Below are positions 1-5,046 of a DNA stretch of 5,046 nucleotides, piece by piece. Every line of letters begins with the position of its first letter. Position 1 is the first letter of the stretch. A program made the position numbers and the translations under genes. Origin of the DNA: Spirochaetia bacterium (GTDB lineage Bacteria; Spirochaetota; UBA12135). The notes under the pieces were generated by a model. The model was not told the DNA's origin, did no database searches, and saw only the letters and a list, made by a program, of their open reading frames with translations. The stretch spans positions 1 through 5,046 of the forward strand of contig DNNS01000708.1 in the NCBI GenBank assembly GCA_003497555.1, read 5' to 3'.

Positions 1-1154
1 TTTCTCCGGTGCAGTATAAATCTGCTGTTTATGCAGGCAAACCGGAAAATTCATCTTTCCTGAAACGTATGCAGGTCAGAATTACTGACCTGCCGGAAAA
101 TGCCGGAGTATTGATTGTTGATGCCTCGGAAAATGAACTGGATAAAAAGAAAAAATGGCTTAATGACTTTGTCATCAGGCAGGGTAAAACCATGCTTGTA
201 TTATGGCCGGATGAAAATTCCGATCTTTCCTGGCTTCCCGGAAAGATCATGGCAGGTAAAGCGCTGGAAAGAAAAGAAAAAATTTTTAAAGTAATACTCA
301 GCGCCGAAGAGAAACAAAATAAATTGTTAAACGGAATCACCTCTGAAGATATGTACTTTAAATTTTTCAGGGATGAAATACCGCTGATCAGAAAAGCCGG
401 TTCCGGTAAAATCATGCTCTCCGGTCTGCTTGCGGAAATTCCTGCCGGGCAGGGGAAAATTATTATTTGTCAGCTTAATCCGGATCAGCATGAAAATGAA
501 CGCAGCTTCGGCAAAGTATACCGCTTCTGGGCCAATCTTTTCACTTCATTATCAGTTGCTCTTGACAGCCGGCTAAATCTTTATTGGAACGGTCTTGAAA
601 TTTCGCAGCGTGAATGGCTTTTTGAAATTGATCCTGAAAACGCCGGGATTAAAACCGAATGGTTTCAGCCGGCATTTAATGATAATAACTGGAAAAGACT
701 GAAAACCGGTAAAAGCTGGGAATCCCAGGGAATAACCAGCGAAAATCCGGCGCTTCCTGGTCCTCCGCACACTTCCTATAATGGTAATGCCTGGTACAGA
801 CTGCATCTGGATATTCCTGAAAAATATCTTAAATCCGATCTGTATCTGGAAATCGGAGCCATAGCCGGTGAAGATACGGTATGGCTTAACGGCAGCCTGA
901 TTGGAACTACTTCAAAAAAAACCGCAGGTTCCAAAAATTATTATCAGGCATTCAGAAATTATAAAAACCCGTCCGGACTACTACGCGGCAAAAATAATGT
1001 AATTGCAGTCTGTGTTTATAATGAAGGCGGATTCGGCGGCCTTACCAAATGGCCAGTTCGAATCAGCCCGGCAGATCAGCCTTATGACACGGTTTTATTT
1101 CCTCTTGAAAAAAACCGCAAGCAGGGGGACCCTTATCGTTATGTAATGTGGTGA
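1..1154 (+). CDS. Glycoside hydrolase family 2-like protein, C-terminal part (5'-truncated by window edge)
   Basis: The reading frame is open to the left edge: codons TCT and CCG precede the first GTG at position 9. That GTG is probably internal, and the gene likely continues upstream. Numbering from it gives 381 visible residues. Residues about 30-185 look like a Rossmann or glutamine-amidotransferase-like segment. They include a strand-helix stretch around AGVLIVDASENEL and, later, GKIIICQLNP followed by RFWANLF, an arrangement often seen as an accessory domain in GH2/GH42-type beta-galactosidases. Residues about 203-350 resemble the GH2 sugar-binding (galactose-binding-like) jelly roll: WFQPAFNDNNW, then GNAWYRLHLDIP, EDTVWLNGSLIG and GLLRGKNNVIAVCVYN. 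No catalytic domain is visible, so enzymatic activity would have to lie upstream. The likely role is binding or hydrolysis of a glycan; substrate and location cannot be read here. The fold-level call is fairly secure and the exact family is not. The gene ends with TGA and no clear terminator follows. Confidence 0.7.
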   Translation, partial: SPVQYKSAVYAGKPENSSFLKRMQVRITDLPENAGVLIVDASENELDKKKKWLNDFVIRQGKTMLVLWPDENSDLSWLPGKIMAGKALERKEKIFKVILSAEEKQNKLLNGITSEDMYFKFFRDEIPLIRKAGSGKIMLSGLLAEIPAGQGKIIICQLNPDQHENERSFGKVYRFWANLFTSLSVALDSRLNLYWNGLEISQREWLFEIDPENAGIKTEWFQPAFNDNNWKRLKTGKSWESQGITSENPALPGPPHTSYNGNAWYRLHLDIPEKYLKSDLYLEIGAIAGEDTVWLNGSLIGTTSKKTAGSKNYYQAFRNYKNPSGLLRGKNNVIAVCVYNEGGFGGLTKWPVRISPADQPYDTVLFPLEKNRKQGDPYRYVMW

Positions 1155-1326
1155 ATAGACGTATATGCTCAGATTTTAGAATAATAAAAGAAAAAATAAA
1201 TAACCGCAGAGCAGCAAACGCACAAGCAATCCACGCGCAAGAGGCGTCCTAATGTACTGAACATCAGATTCTCTTTGTGGCGGGACAGCGGTTAAATAAC
1301 ACGGTTAAATTTTTTTTTGACAAAAT
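1155..1326. other. Intergenic region with inverted and direct repeats
   Basis: This 172-bp gap lies between the GH-like gene and the amrS promoter. The first 45 bases are very AT-rich. Positions about 1201-1294 are clearly more GC-rich and are bounded by a perfect 7-bp inverted repeat, TAACCGC at 1201-1207 and GCGGTTA at 1288-1294. Two copies of CGGTTAAAT follow at 1289-1297 and 1302-1310, then a nine-T run at 1310-1318. No reading frame here looks like a protein. There is no compact GC stem followed by T-residues that would be a convincing terminator for the upstream gene. It could hold an operator, a small RNA or decayed sequence. Confidence 0.45.
1289..1310 (+). repeat. Tandem pair of 9-bp direct repeats (CGGTTAAAT)
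   Basis: CGGTTAAAT occurs exactly at 1289-1297 and again at 1302-1310, 13 bp from start to start. The pair sits just upstream of the TTGACA box at 1317. Direct repeats in this position are a typical layout for a transcription-factor site, though the 13-bp period is not an integral number of helical turns. The first copy also overlaps the right arm of the 7-bp inverted repeat. The regulatory role is inference only. Confidence 0.4.
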
Positions 1327-1350
1327 TTGATTTTTATTTTATTCTATAAT
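1317..1350 (+). promoter_or_regulatory. Putative sigma-70-type promoter for the amrS operon
   Basis: A consensus TTGACA lies at 1317-1322 and a consensus TATAAT at 1345-1350. The spacer between them is 22 bp, longer than the usual 16-18. With an optimal 17-bp spacer the same -35 box pairs with TATTCT at 1340-1345, a 4/6 match. If TATAAT is used, transcription would begin near 1357, leaving about 30 nt before the ATG at 1387. If TATTCT is used, it would begin near 1352. The AT-rich context and placement before a likely operon support a promoter. Which -10 box is used is unresolved. Confidence 0.55.
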
Positions 1351-1360
1351 CAAGGGAACA

Positions 1361-1387
1361 ATGAAAAAAATAATATTGGCAAAGTAA
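1361..1387 (+). CDS. Eight-codon mini-ORF overlapping the amrS start (possible leader peptide)
   Basis: An ATG at 1361, preceded by AAGGGAA at 1352-1358, opens a frame encoding MKKIILAK and stops with TAA at 1385-1387. The stop shares its last A with the ATG of amrS (TAATG), the classical layout for translational coupling. The reading frame contains a run of seven A residues at 1364-1370. One additional A would fuse this start in frame to amrS (MKKNNIGKVMKIS...). The ORF could therefore be a coupling minicistron, the true amrS start disrupted by a homopolymer error or slippage, or chance. The ribosome-binding site is rather close to the ATG, and the predicted transcription start lies very near it. 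Confidence 0.3.
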   Translation: MKKIILAK

Positions 1388-2520
1388 TGAAAATCTCTTT
1401 ATCAAGAAAAAAATTTCTAAGATATTTATTCCGTTTTAATGCCGGCCTTGCTCTTTATAATAAATTTCTGTTGCCGCAGACTATTCCCGCCTCCGGCTAT
1501 TCCGGGCAAATACAGGCAGAACATTGGGAAAGTCTTTCTGATAATAAAATTAGGTGTTTATTATGCCCCAACAAATGTATACTATCGCCAGGGCAGAATG
1601 GATTATGTTATTCAAGAGGCAACAGAAATGGCGTGCATTATTCCCTGGTATACGGTCTTCCTGCGATTATAGCCCAGGATACAATAGAAAAATCTCCCTT
1701 ATATCATTTTTATCCGGGTATAAGCGCTTTCAGTATTGCAACGTCAGGCTGCAACCTCTCCTGCCAGTTCTGCCAGAATTGGCAATACAGCCAGACCGGA
1801 CCCGAAAATGTAAAAAATTTCATTCTCAGTCCTGAAGAAGTTATAAAAAAAGCAAAAAAATTTAGCATACAGTCGATTAATTTTTTCTATACTGAACCCA
1901 CAATCTACTTTGAATATGTCAAAGCTATAGCCAGACTTGCAAAAAAGGAAAAACTAAAAACCGTATGCGTTACGGCAGGATATATTAACGATAAGCCCCT
2001 CGGCGAGCTTATTGAATTAATCGACGCCTTTGTGTTTGGACTAAAGGGCTTTGATGAAAATTTTTATCAGAAATACATCGGCTGCGGGCTTGAGCATATA
2101 AAAAGGTCCCTAAAGCAGCTGGCGGAATCGAAAAACAGGATTTGGTTTGAAATAGTCAATCTGCTTGTTCCGACATTAAATGATAATATGAGTACAGTTA
2201 CAGAAATGTGTTCATGGCTTGCTGAAGAAGTCGGTGTTAATGTTCCCTTGCATTTTACCAGGTTTGAGCCGAAACACATACTTTCCGAACTGCCTCCAAC
2301 CCCTATCAGTACAATTAAAAAGGCTTATTCAATTGCTAAAAGCGCAGGTATCAAGCACGTATATATTGGCAACCTGCCGGGCCATGATGAAAGTAATACA
2401 ATGTGTCCGGGATGCGGTAAAACCGTTATTGAACGCCTGAATTTTTCAATAATAAAAAATATTGTCAAACGTGGAAAATGTCCCTTCTGCCAGTATCAGA
2501 TTGAAGGCGTATGGGTATAA
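1387..2520 (+). CDS. amrS: AmmeMemoRadiSam system radical SAM enzyme with Tat-like N-terminus
   Basis: The 377-residue product from ATG 1387 carries the radical SAM cluster motif CNLSCQFC (Cys122, Cys126, Cys129), which would bind a 4Fe-4S cluster and S-adenosylmethionine. An N-terminal cysteine set CLLCPNKC...GLC (Cys57, 60, 64, 74) and a C-terminal zinc-ribbon-like CPGC...CPFC (Cys340, 343, 365, 368) with final IEGVW are hallmarks of the AmrS subfamily, as are YTEPTIYFEY, LHFTRFEP and KHVYIGNLPG. Relatives are often annotated as pyruvate formate-lyase activating enzyme, but the extra cysteine sets point to AmrS, whose substrate is not established to my knowledge. The first 30 or so residues are an extension containing SRKKFLR, close to the Tat consensus SRRxFLK, followed by a weakly hydrophobic stretch. 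The frame extends to a TTG at 1327, but that codon lies inside the promoter. ATG 1387 is preferred, though its ribosome-binding site is poor. It is the first gene of a probable three-gene operon. Confidence 0.88.
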   Translation: MKISLSRKKFLRYLFRFNAGLALYNKFLLPQTIPASGYSGQIQAEHWESLSDNKIRCLLCPNKCILSPGQNGLCYSRGNRNGVHYSLVYGLPAIIAQDTIEKSPLYHFYPGISAFSIATSGCNLSCQFCQNWQYSQTGPENVKNFILSPEEVIKKAKKFSIQSINFFYTEPTIYFEYVKAIARLAKKEKLKTVCVTAGYINDKPLGELIELIDAFVFGLKGFDENFYQKYIGCGLEHIKRSLKQLAESKNRIWFEIVNLLVPTLNDNMSTVTEMCSWLAEEVGVNVPLHFTRFEPKHILSELPPTPISTIKKAYSIAKSAGIKHVYIGNLPGHDESNTMCPGCGKTVIERLNFSIIKNIVKRGKCPFCQYQIEGVWV

Positions 2521-2544
2521 AAAACTTCAGATTGCAGATTAACA

Positions 2545-3666
2545 ATGAAATTTAAAATAAATTTTATTTTACTGATTATTTTCACTGCTGTAATATTGTT
2601 TGTTTCTGCTGAAAAAAAAATTTCAAAACAGGAAATTAATGACTGGGAGAATGAGCTTAATGGACTTGGATTTCTGGTTTTAAAATCATCTGCTGTCAAT
2701 ATTATTAACGGTCTTAATCTGACCAGAGAGCAGGCAAATGCATTACGAGATCTTGCGCTAACAATCGAGGCAATGGGTCTGCCTGTGTTTCAACTCAATA
2801 CCAATGCCATTTTTAATGAAACAGCAGAAATAAAAGCCGCATATATAAAACTGCTTGAATATTTGAATAAAGGACTTACAGTTCCGAAGGATTTTCAGGT
2901 AATGCTGTTTAATATGCGGCGCAGGGAATCCGAGATTATTAAAAACTCGGTCTGGGCAGCAAAAAAAATTAATATTAAAAACTCACAATGCATACGCTGT
3001 CATGCAAATCCTGATTTTTTTTATACAGGCGATATTGCACACGTAGAAACAGCTTCGATTAGTACTGCCGAGCGTAGAGATATTGACATAACCCATGTAA
3101 TCGGTATTTTCGGGCAAAAGGGTACGGCTGCGCTCGCGGATTTAAAGGGGCAGGTTGATAAAATTCTTTCTTCCGGTCAAAAATATATTTTAAAAGATTT
3201 CAGATGCTGTCTTGTTCCGCCGCAAGACCTTGAAAATTCAGCTAATGTGGGGCAGGCATTTGTCAGTGATGAATGGCTTGGATATTTTGATGAGGTGCGT
3301 ACCTGCCCGGATGATCACTGGAACGATTTCAGGCATCTCTTTATTTATCCGGTTGATGATTATATTGCTTCCGCACTTCCTGGAATTAAACGCAGGTACA
3401 GAAAAATAATGATGAAAAATGTCGGGAATTTACTTGACGAAATAAAAAAAATGGATGATGTAGATTACACTCTTCAGAAGAAAATGCTGTGCATAAAATT
3501 AAAGGATGCTCTGGATTATGATTTTCTTGTCGGCGAAGATTCAAGAACACCCGACGAAAGACAATTTCTGGCCGCCATGTATCTTTTATGCCCGGGCACA
3601 GTGCCGGTTTATGACAAACTTATTAAAAATATTGATGCTGCCGAAAAAGCCGGGAGAGGCAAGTGA
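2545..3666 (+). CDS. Exported protein with a single CXXCH heme-binding motif, function unknown
   Basis: I do not recognise a family for this 373-residue protein. It opens with a Sec signal peptide: basic MKFK, a hydrophobic run, and a VSA site predicting cleavage after Ala22. CIRCH at residues 149-153 is a canonical covalent c-type heme attachment motif, followed by ANPDFFYTGDIAHVE. Only one such motif is present, so a monoheme protein is expected if heme is attached; His167 or a methionine could be the second ligand. LTREQ at 59-63, in a helical stretch, recalls the LTXXQ motif of Spy/CpxP-type periplasmic proteins, but one short match is weak. Further cysteines are at 221-222 (vicinal), 254, 316 and 349, so a purely structural or metal-binding use of CXXCH is possible. 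The gene starts 24 bp after amrS without an obvious Shine-Dalgarno sequence, which suggests co-transcription. Its stop overlaps the next start. Confidence 0.75.
   Translation: MKFKINFILLIIFTAVILFVSAEKKISKQEINDWENELNGLGFLVLKSSAVNIINGLNLTREQANALRDLALTIEAMGLPVFQLNTNAIFNETAEIKAAYIKLLEYLNKGLTVPKDFQVMLFNMRRRESEIIKNSVWAAKKINIKNSQCIRCHANPDFFYTGDIAHVETASISTAERRDIDITHVIGIFGQKGTAALADLKGQVDKILSSGQKYILKDFRCCLVPPQDLENSANVGQAFVSDEWLGYFDEVRTCPDDHWNDFRHLFIYPVDDYIASALPGIKRRYRKIMMKNVGNLLDEIKKMDDVDYTLQKKMLCIKLKDALDYDFLVGEDSRTPDERQFLAAMYLLCPGTVPVYDKLIKNIDAAEKAGRGK
3652..3659 (+). promoter_or_regulatory. Ribosome binding site deciding the GTG start of the MORN gene
   Basis: GGGAGAGG ends 3 nt before the GTG at 3663, inside the 3' end of the preceding gene. 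Its GGGAG part is 6 nt from the start codon. This purine-rich site, together with the signal peptide that begins right after the GTG, supports an unusual GTG start in a GTGA stop-start overlap. Confidence 0.6.
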
Positions 3667-4406
3667 ATTTTTTCAGAAAGGGAAACCGTTTTTTCTCAGC
3701 GCTTATTTATCTGGCATTTCTGACTCTTGTCTGCAATACCGCTTTTGCCAACAATTTGCTCTTTTCAGTCTTCTGGCTCAGGGTAAAAGTAAAAACCGGA
3801 AACCGCTGTACCGGTTCAGGTACATGGGTGTATTTAAGCGGCTCGAAATATATCGGAGAATGGAAAAATTTTCGTATGAACGGGAACGGGAAATTTTTTT
3901 ATAATTTCTGGCCATATAAGGGATTTATCTATGAAGGCAGCTTCAGGAACAATTATCTTTATGGCGAAGGAAATTTGTACTTCGGTTCAGGCAGATGGAA
4001 AGGCTCTGTTTATAAAGGCGGTTTCAGATATAACAAGTTTTATGGCAGTGGAGAGTTGATTTATAAAAATGGAGACAGGTATACGGGAGATTTTCAGAAG
4101 AACAGGTTTAACGGTAAAGGTATTTTTTATTATAAAACCGGCAAATGGGCTGGAAGTAAATTTGAAGGAAATTTTTGTAATAATAAATTGTATGGGCGTG
4201 GTACAATGTATTATATGAACGGCAATAAATATGAAGGCGAATGGAAGAATAATAAAAAACACGGATACGGAATTTTTTCTTTTGCAAACGGAAGCAAATA
4301 TGAAGGAGAATGGAAAAACAATAAATTTCACGGCAAAGGTACATTCAGTTACGCTTACGGCAAGGTACTTTCCGGGACATGGCGGAAATTCAGATTATTG
4401 CATTAA
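3663..4406 (+). CDS. Exported MORN-repeat protein
   Basis: This 247-residue protein begins with a Sec signal peptide (MNFFRKGNRFF, a hydrophobic core, AFA with predicted cleavage after Ala29). Almost all the rest is MORN repeats of the form YxGxWxxxxxxGxGxxxxxxG. Repeats start at residues 63, 90, 117, 140, 167, 190 and 213. Degenerate half-repeats lie at about 46-60 and 236-247. Three repeats (63, 90, 140) are 27 residues long, with a four-residue insertion ending in a WPYKG, RWKG or KWAG element. The other four have the standard 23. MORN arrays form an elongated beta-hairpin sheet and are linked in other proteins to protein or lipid binding. No catalytic domain is attached, so a binding or scaffold role at the envelope is the most that can be inferred. 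The GTG start overlaps the upstream TGA by four bases, implying translational coupling. Cys24 is in the signal region but does not fit a lipobox. Confidence 0.88.
   Translation: MNFFRKGNRFFSALIYLAFLTLVCNTAFANNLLFSVFWLRVKVKTGNRCTGSGTWVYLSGSKYIGEWKNFRMNGNGKFFYNFWPYKGFIYEGSFRNNYLYGEGNLYFGSGRWKGSVYKGGFRYNKFYGSGELIYKNGDRYTGDFQKNRFNGKGIFYYKTGKWAGSKFEGNFCNNKLYGRGTMYYMNGNKYEGEWKNNKKHGYGIFSFANGSKYEGEWKNNKFHGKGTFSYAYGKVLSGTWRKFRLLH
4227..4325 (+). repeat. Nucleotide-level direct repeat within the MORN gene
   Basis: The 30-base segments 4227-4256 and 4296-4325 match at 27 of 30 positions and are 69 bp (23 codons) apart, exactly one MORN unit. They encode KYEGEWKNNK in both copies, and the three differences are synonymous. 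This suggests a recent unit duplication or conversion compared with the more diverged repeats upstream. Confidence 0.75.
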
Positions 4407-4532
4407 ATCATTACGTGGTTAAATGCATTTATATCTCCGTTTCCAGCTTGATTTATCAACCAGGCTGATCGGTTCAGGAATAAAACAGCGATATAGTCGT
4501 GGATGACAGAAAGATATTTTCATTAAATATTG

Positions 4533-4538
4533 TATACT
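4533..4538 (+). promoter_or_regulatory. Putative -10 box for the DUF486 gene
   Basis: TATACT matches the sigma-70 -10 consensus at 5 of 6 positions and is preceded directly by TG. No good -35 box occurs at 16-18 bp; the nearest TTGACA-like hexamer, ATGACA at 4503-4508, is 24 bp away. Transcription would start near 4545, leaving a leader of about 30 nt. Confidence 0.3.
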
Positions 4539-4562
4539 AAATAACAGAGTTCAGTCTTTTTC

Positions 4563-4567
4563 AGGAA
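4563..4567 (+). promoter_or_regulatory. Ribosome binding site of the DUF486 gene
   Basis: AGGAA lies 6 nt upstream of the ATG at 4574, a standard Shine-Dalgarno position that supports this start codon. Confidence 0.65.
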
Positions 4568-4573
4568 ATAATA

Positions 4574-4903
4574 ATGCGCACAATTATTCTTCTTGTCATT
4601 TCCAATGTATTTATGACCATAGCCTGGTACGGACATCTTAAATATAAACATTACAGTTTATGGAAAGTAATTTTGGTCAGCTGGATCATTGCATTTGCGG
4701 AATATTGTTTTCAGGTACCTGCCAACCGCCTGGGGCATGGTGTTTTCAGCGTTTATCAGCTTAAAACCATACAGGAAGTTATCACCCTGATTATTTTTTC
4801 CCTGTTTTCAGTATTTTTTCTCAAAGAGGAATTTCGCTGGAATTATTTAGCCGGATTTATCTGCATTATGGCAGCGGTTTTTTTTATATTCAAAAAATGG
4901 TGA
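4574..4903 (+). CDS. DMT superfamily small membrane protein (DUF486 family)
   Basis: The 109-residue protein has the usual length and conserved signatures of the DUF486 family: SNVFMTIAWYGHLK (residues 10-23), SWIIAFAEYCFQVPANRLG (36-54) and QLKTIQEVITL (62-72). Four membrane segments are expected at about 3-19, 30-48, 67-83 and 88-106. The size and topology resemble small multidrug-resistance transporters, and the family is placed in the drug/metabolite transporter superfamily, but its substrate is not known to me. It should sit in the inner membrane. The start is supported by AGGAA six bases upstream. A gap of 167 bp with its own -10-like box separates it from the MORN gene, so it is probably an independent unit. 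Its TGA directly abuts the stop codon of a convergent gene. Confidence 0.9.
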   Translation: MRTIILLVISNVFMTIAWYGHLKYKHYSLWKVILVSWIIAFAEYCFQVPANRLGHGVFSVYQLKTIQEVITLIIFSLFSVFFLKEEFRWNYLAGFICIMAAVFFIFKKW

Positions 4904-5046
4904 TTAAAGGGCGTTTTTATAGCGCATAAATCGGCGCCAGGCAGGAGTAAGCCAGCGCACAAACAGGGAATGCATTTCTTCTTTAATATCATTACCGTAT
5001 AACGACATAATCGCTTTTTCAATATCGGGTATGGTATCGGAAAGGT
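4904..5046 (-). CDS. C-terminal end of an unrecognised minus-strand gene (truncated by window edge)
   Basis: On the minus strand the frame is open from the right edge for 46 codons and ends in TAA at 4906-4904. The visible C-terminus contains IPDIEKAIMSLYGNDIKEEM and, after a short link, SLFVRWLTPAWRRFMRYKNAL. The composition, with an acidic helix followed by an aromatic and arginine-rich tail, looks like real protein, and the frame closes exactly against the convergent DUF486 gene. I do not recognise the family, and 46 residues are too few for a functional call. The tail WLTPAWRRFMRY could be a surface or membrane-interacting helix, but that is speculation. Confidence 0.6.
   Translation of the reverse strand, partial: LSDTIPDIEKAIMSLYGNDIKEEMHSLFVRWLTPAWRRFMRYKNAL

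Larger units (their letters stand above)
4407..4573. other. Intergenic region between MORN gene and DUF486 gene
   Basis: No protein-like reading frame was seen in these 167 bases. The only inverted repeat noticed is TTGAT-TT-ATCAA at 4448-4459, whose 2-nt loop is too tight and whose stem is too AT-rich to be a convincing terminator. A TATACT box at 4533-4538 and a ribosome binding site at 4563 belong to the next gene. The gap length and these sites suggest that the downstream gene is transcribed separately. Confidence 0.4.

Noticed and set aside
29..415. Minus-strand open frame of 128 codons
   Set aside because: It is antisense to the GH-like gene, has a low-complexity serine/phenylalanine-rich translation and shows no recognisable motifs. 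It is a shadow of the real frame.
1201..1297. Possible integron attC site (TAAC...GTTAAAT, about 97 bp)
   Set aside because: GTTAAAT fits the GTTRRRY core, but the left side does not fit RYYYAAC, the inner L-box pairing is poor, and no integrase or cassette array is visible.
1327..1386. In-frame TTG at 1327 as the amrS start
   Set aside because: It falls between the putative -35 and -10 boxes, would encode a non-conserved extension, and has no ribosome binding site. ATG 1387 leads directly into the Tat-like motif.
3729..3736. Lipoprotein lipobox at Cys24 of the MORN protein
   Set aside because: The residues before the cysteine (LTLV) do not fit the small-residue requirement at -1. The AFA site a few residues later fits ordinary signal peptidase cleavage.
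3506..3904. Plus-strand open frame of 132 codons spanning the CXXCH-MORN junction
   Set aside because: It overlaps two well-supported genes in another frame, with no motif or ribosome binding site of its own.
3987..4331. Minus-strand open frame of 114 codons opposite the MORN gene
   Set aside because: Its repetitive F/I/K-rich translation is explained entirely by the periodic MORN codons on the plus strand.
4448..4459. TTGAT-TT-ATCAA inverted repeat as terminator of the MORN gene
   Set aside because: The loop is only two bases, the stem is AT-rich, and no T-tract follows.

Overview
This 5 kb window is AT-rich bacterial DNA, roughly 40% G+C by eye. It holds four complete plus-strand genes, a truncated gene at each edge, and short intergenic gaps. 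Sec-type signal peptides, a c-type heme motif and a carbohydrate-active protein suggest an envelope-rich, probably Gram-negative, possibly anaerobic bacterium. A GH2-like protein with a galactose-binding fold would suit a polysaccharide-degrading lineage such as Lentisphaerota, Spirochaetota or Bacteroidota. No marker gene fixes the phylum, so this is inference.

Layout. (1) Positions 1-1154: the C-terminal part of a large glycoside-hydrolase-like protein, a Rossmann/amidotransferase-like segment followed by a beta-sandwich carbohydrate-binding domain. (2) 1155-1386: an intergenic regulatory stretch. It has a 7-bp inverted repeat, two 9-bp direct repeats, a T-tract, a TTGACA box, a TATAAT box, and an 8-codon mini-ORF whose stop overlaps the next start. 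(3) 1387-4406: three co-directional, tightly packed genes. They encode an AmrS-type radical SAM enzyme with a Tat-like N-terminus, an exported protein with one CXXCH heme-binding motif, and an exported MORN-repeat protein. The gap between the first two is 24 bp and the last two overlap by 4 bp (GTGA), so they probably form one operon. (4) 4407-4573: a second intergenic stretch. (5) 4574-4903: a DUF486/DMT-family small membrane protein. (6) 4904-5046: the C-terminal end of a minus-strand gene. Its stop codon directly abuts the stop of the DUF486 gene.

The most interesting unit is the amrS-CXXCH-MORN cluster. AmrS proteins are usually discussed with AMMECR1-like and Memo-like partners. Neither is visible here; the neighbours are two unrelated proteins predicted to be exported. 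The AmrS itself has an arginine-lysine variant of a Tat signal. If that signal works, all three products would reach the cell envelope. This is a hypothesis drawn from N-termini and gene packing, not a demonstrated system.
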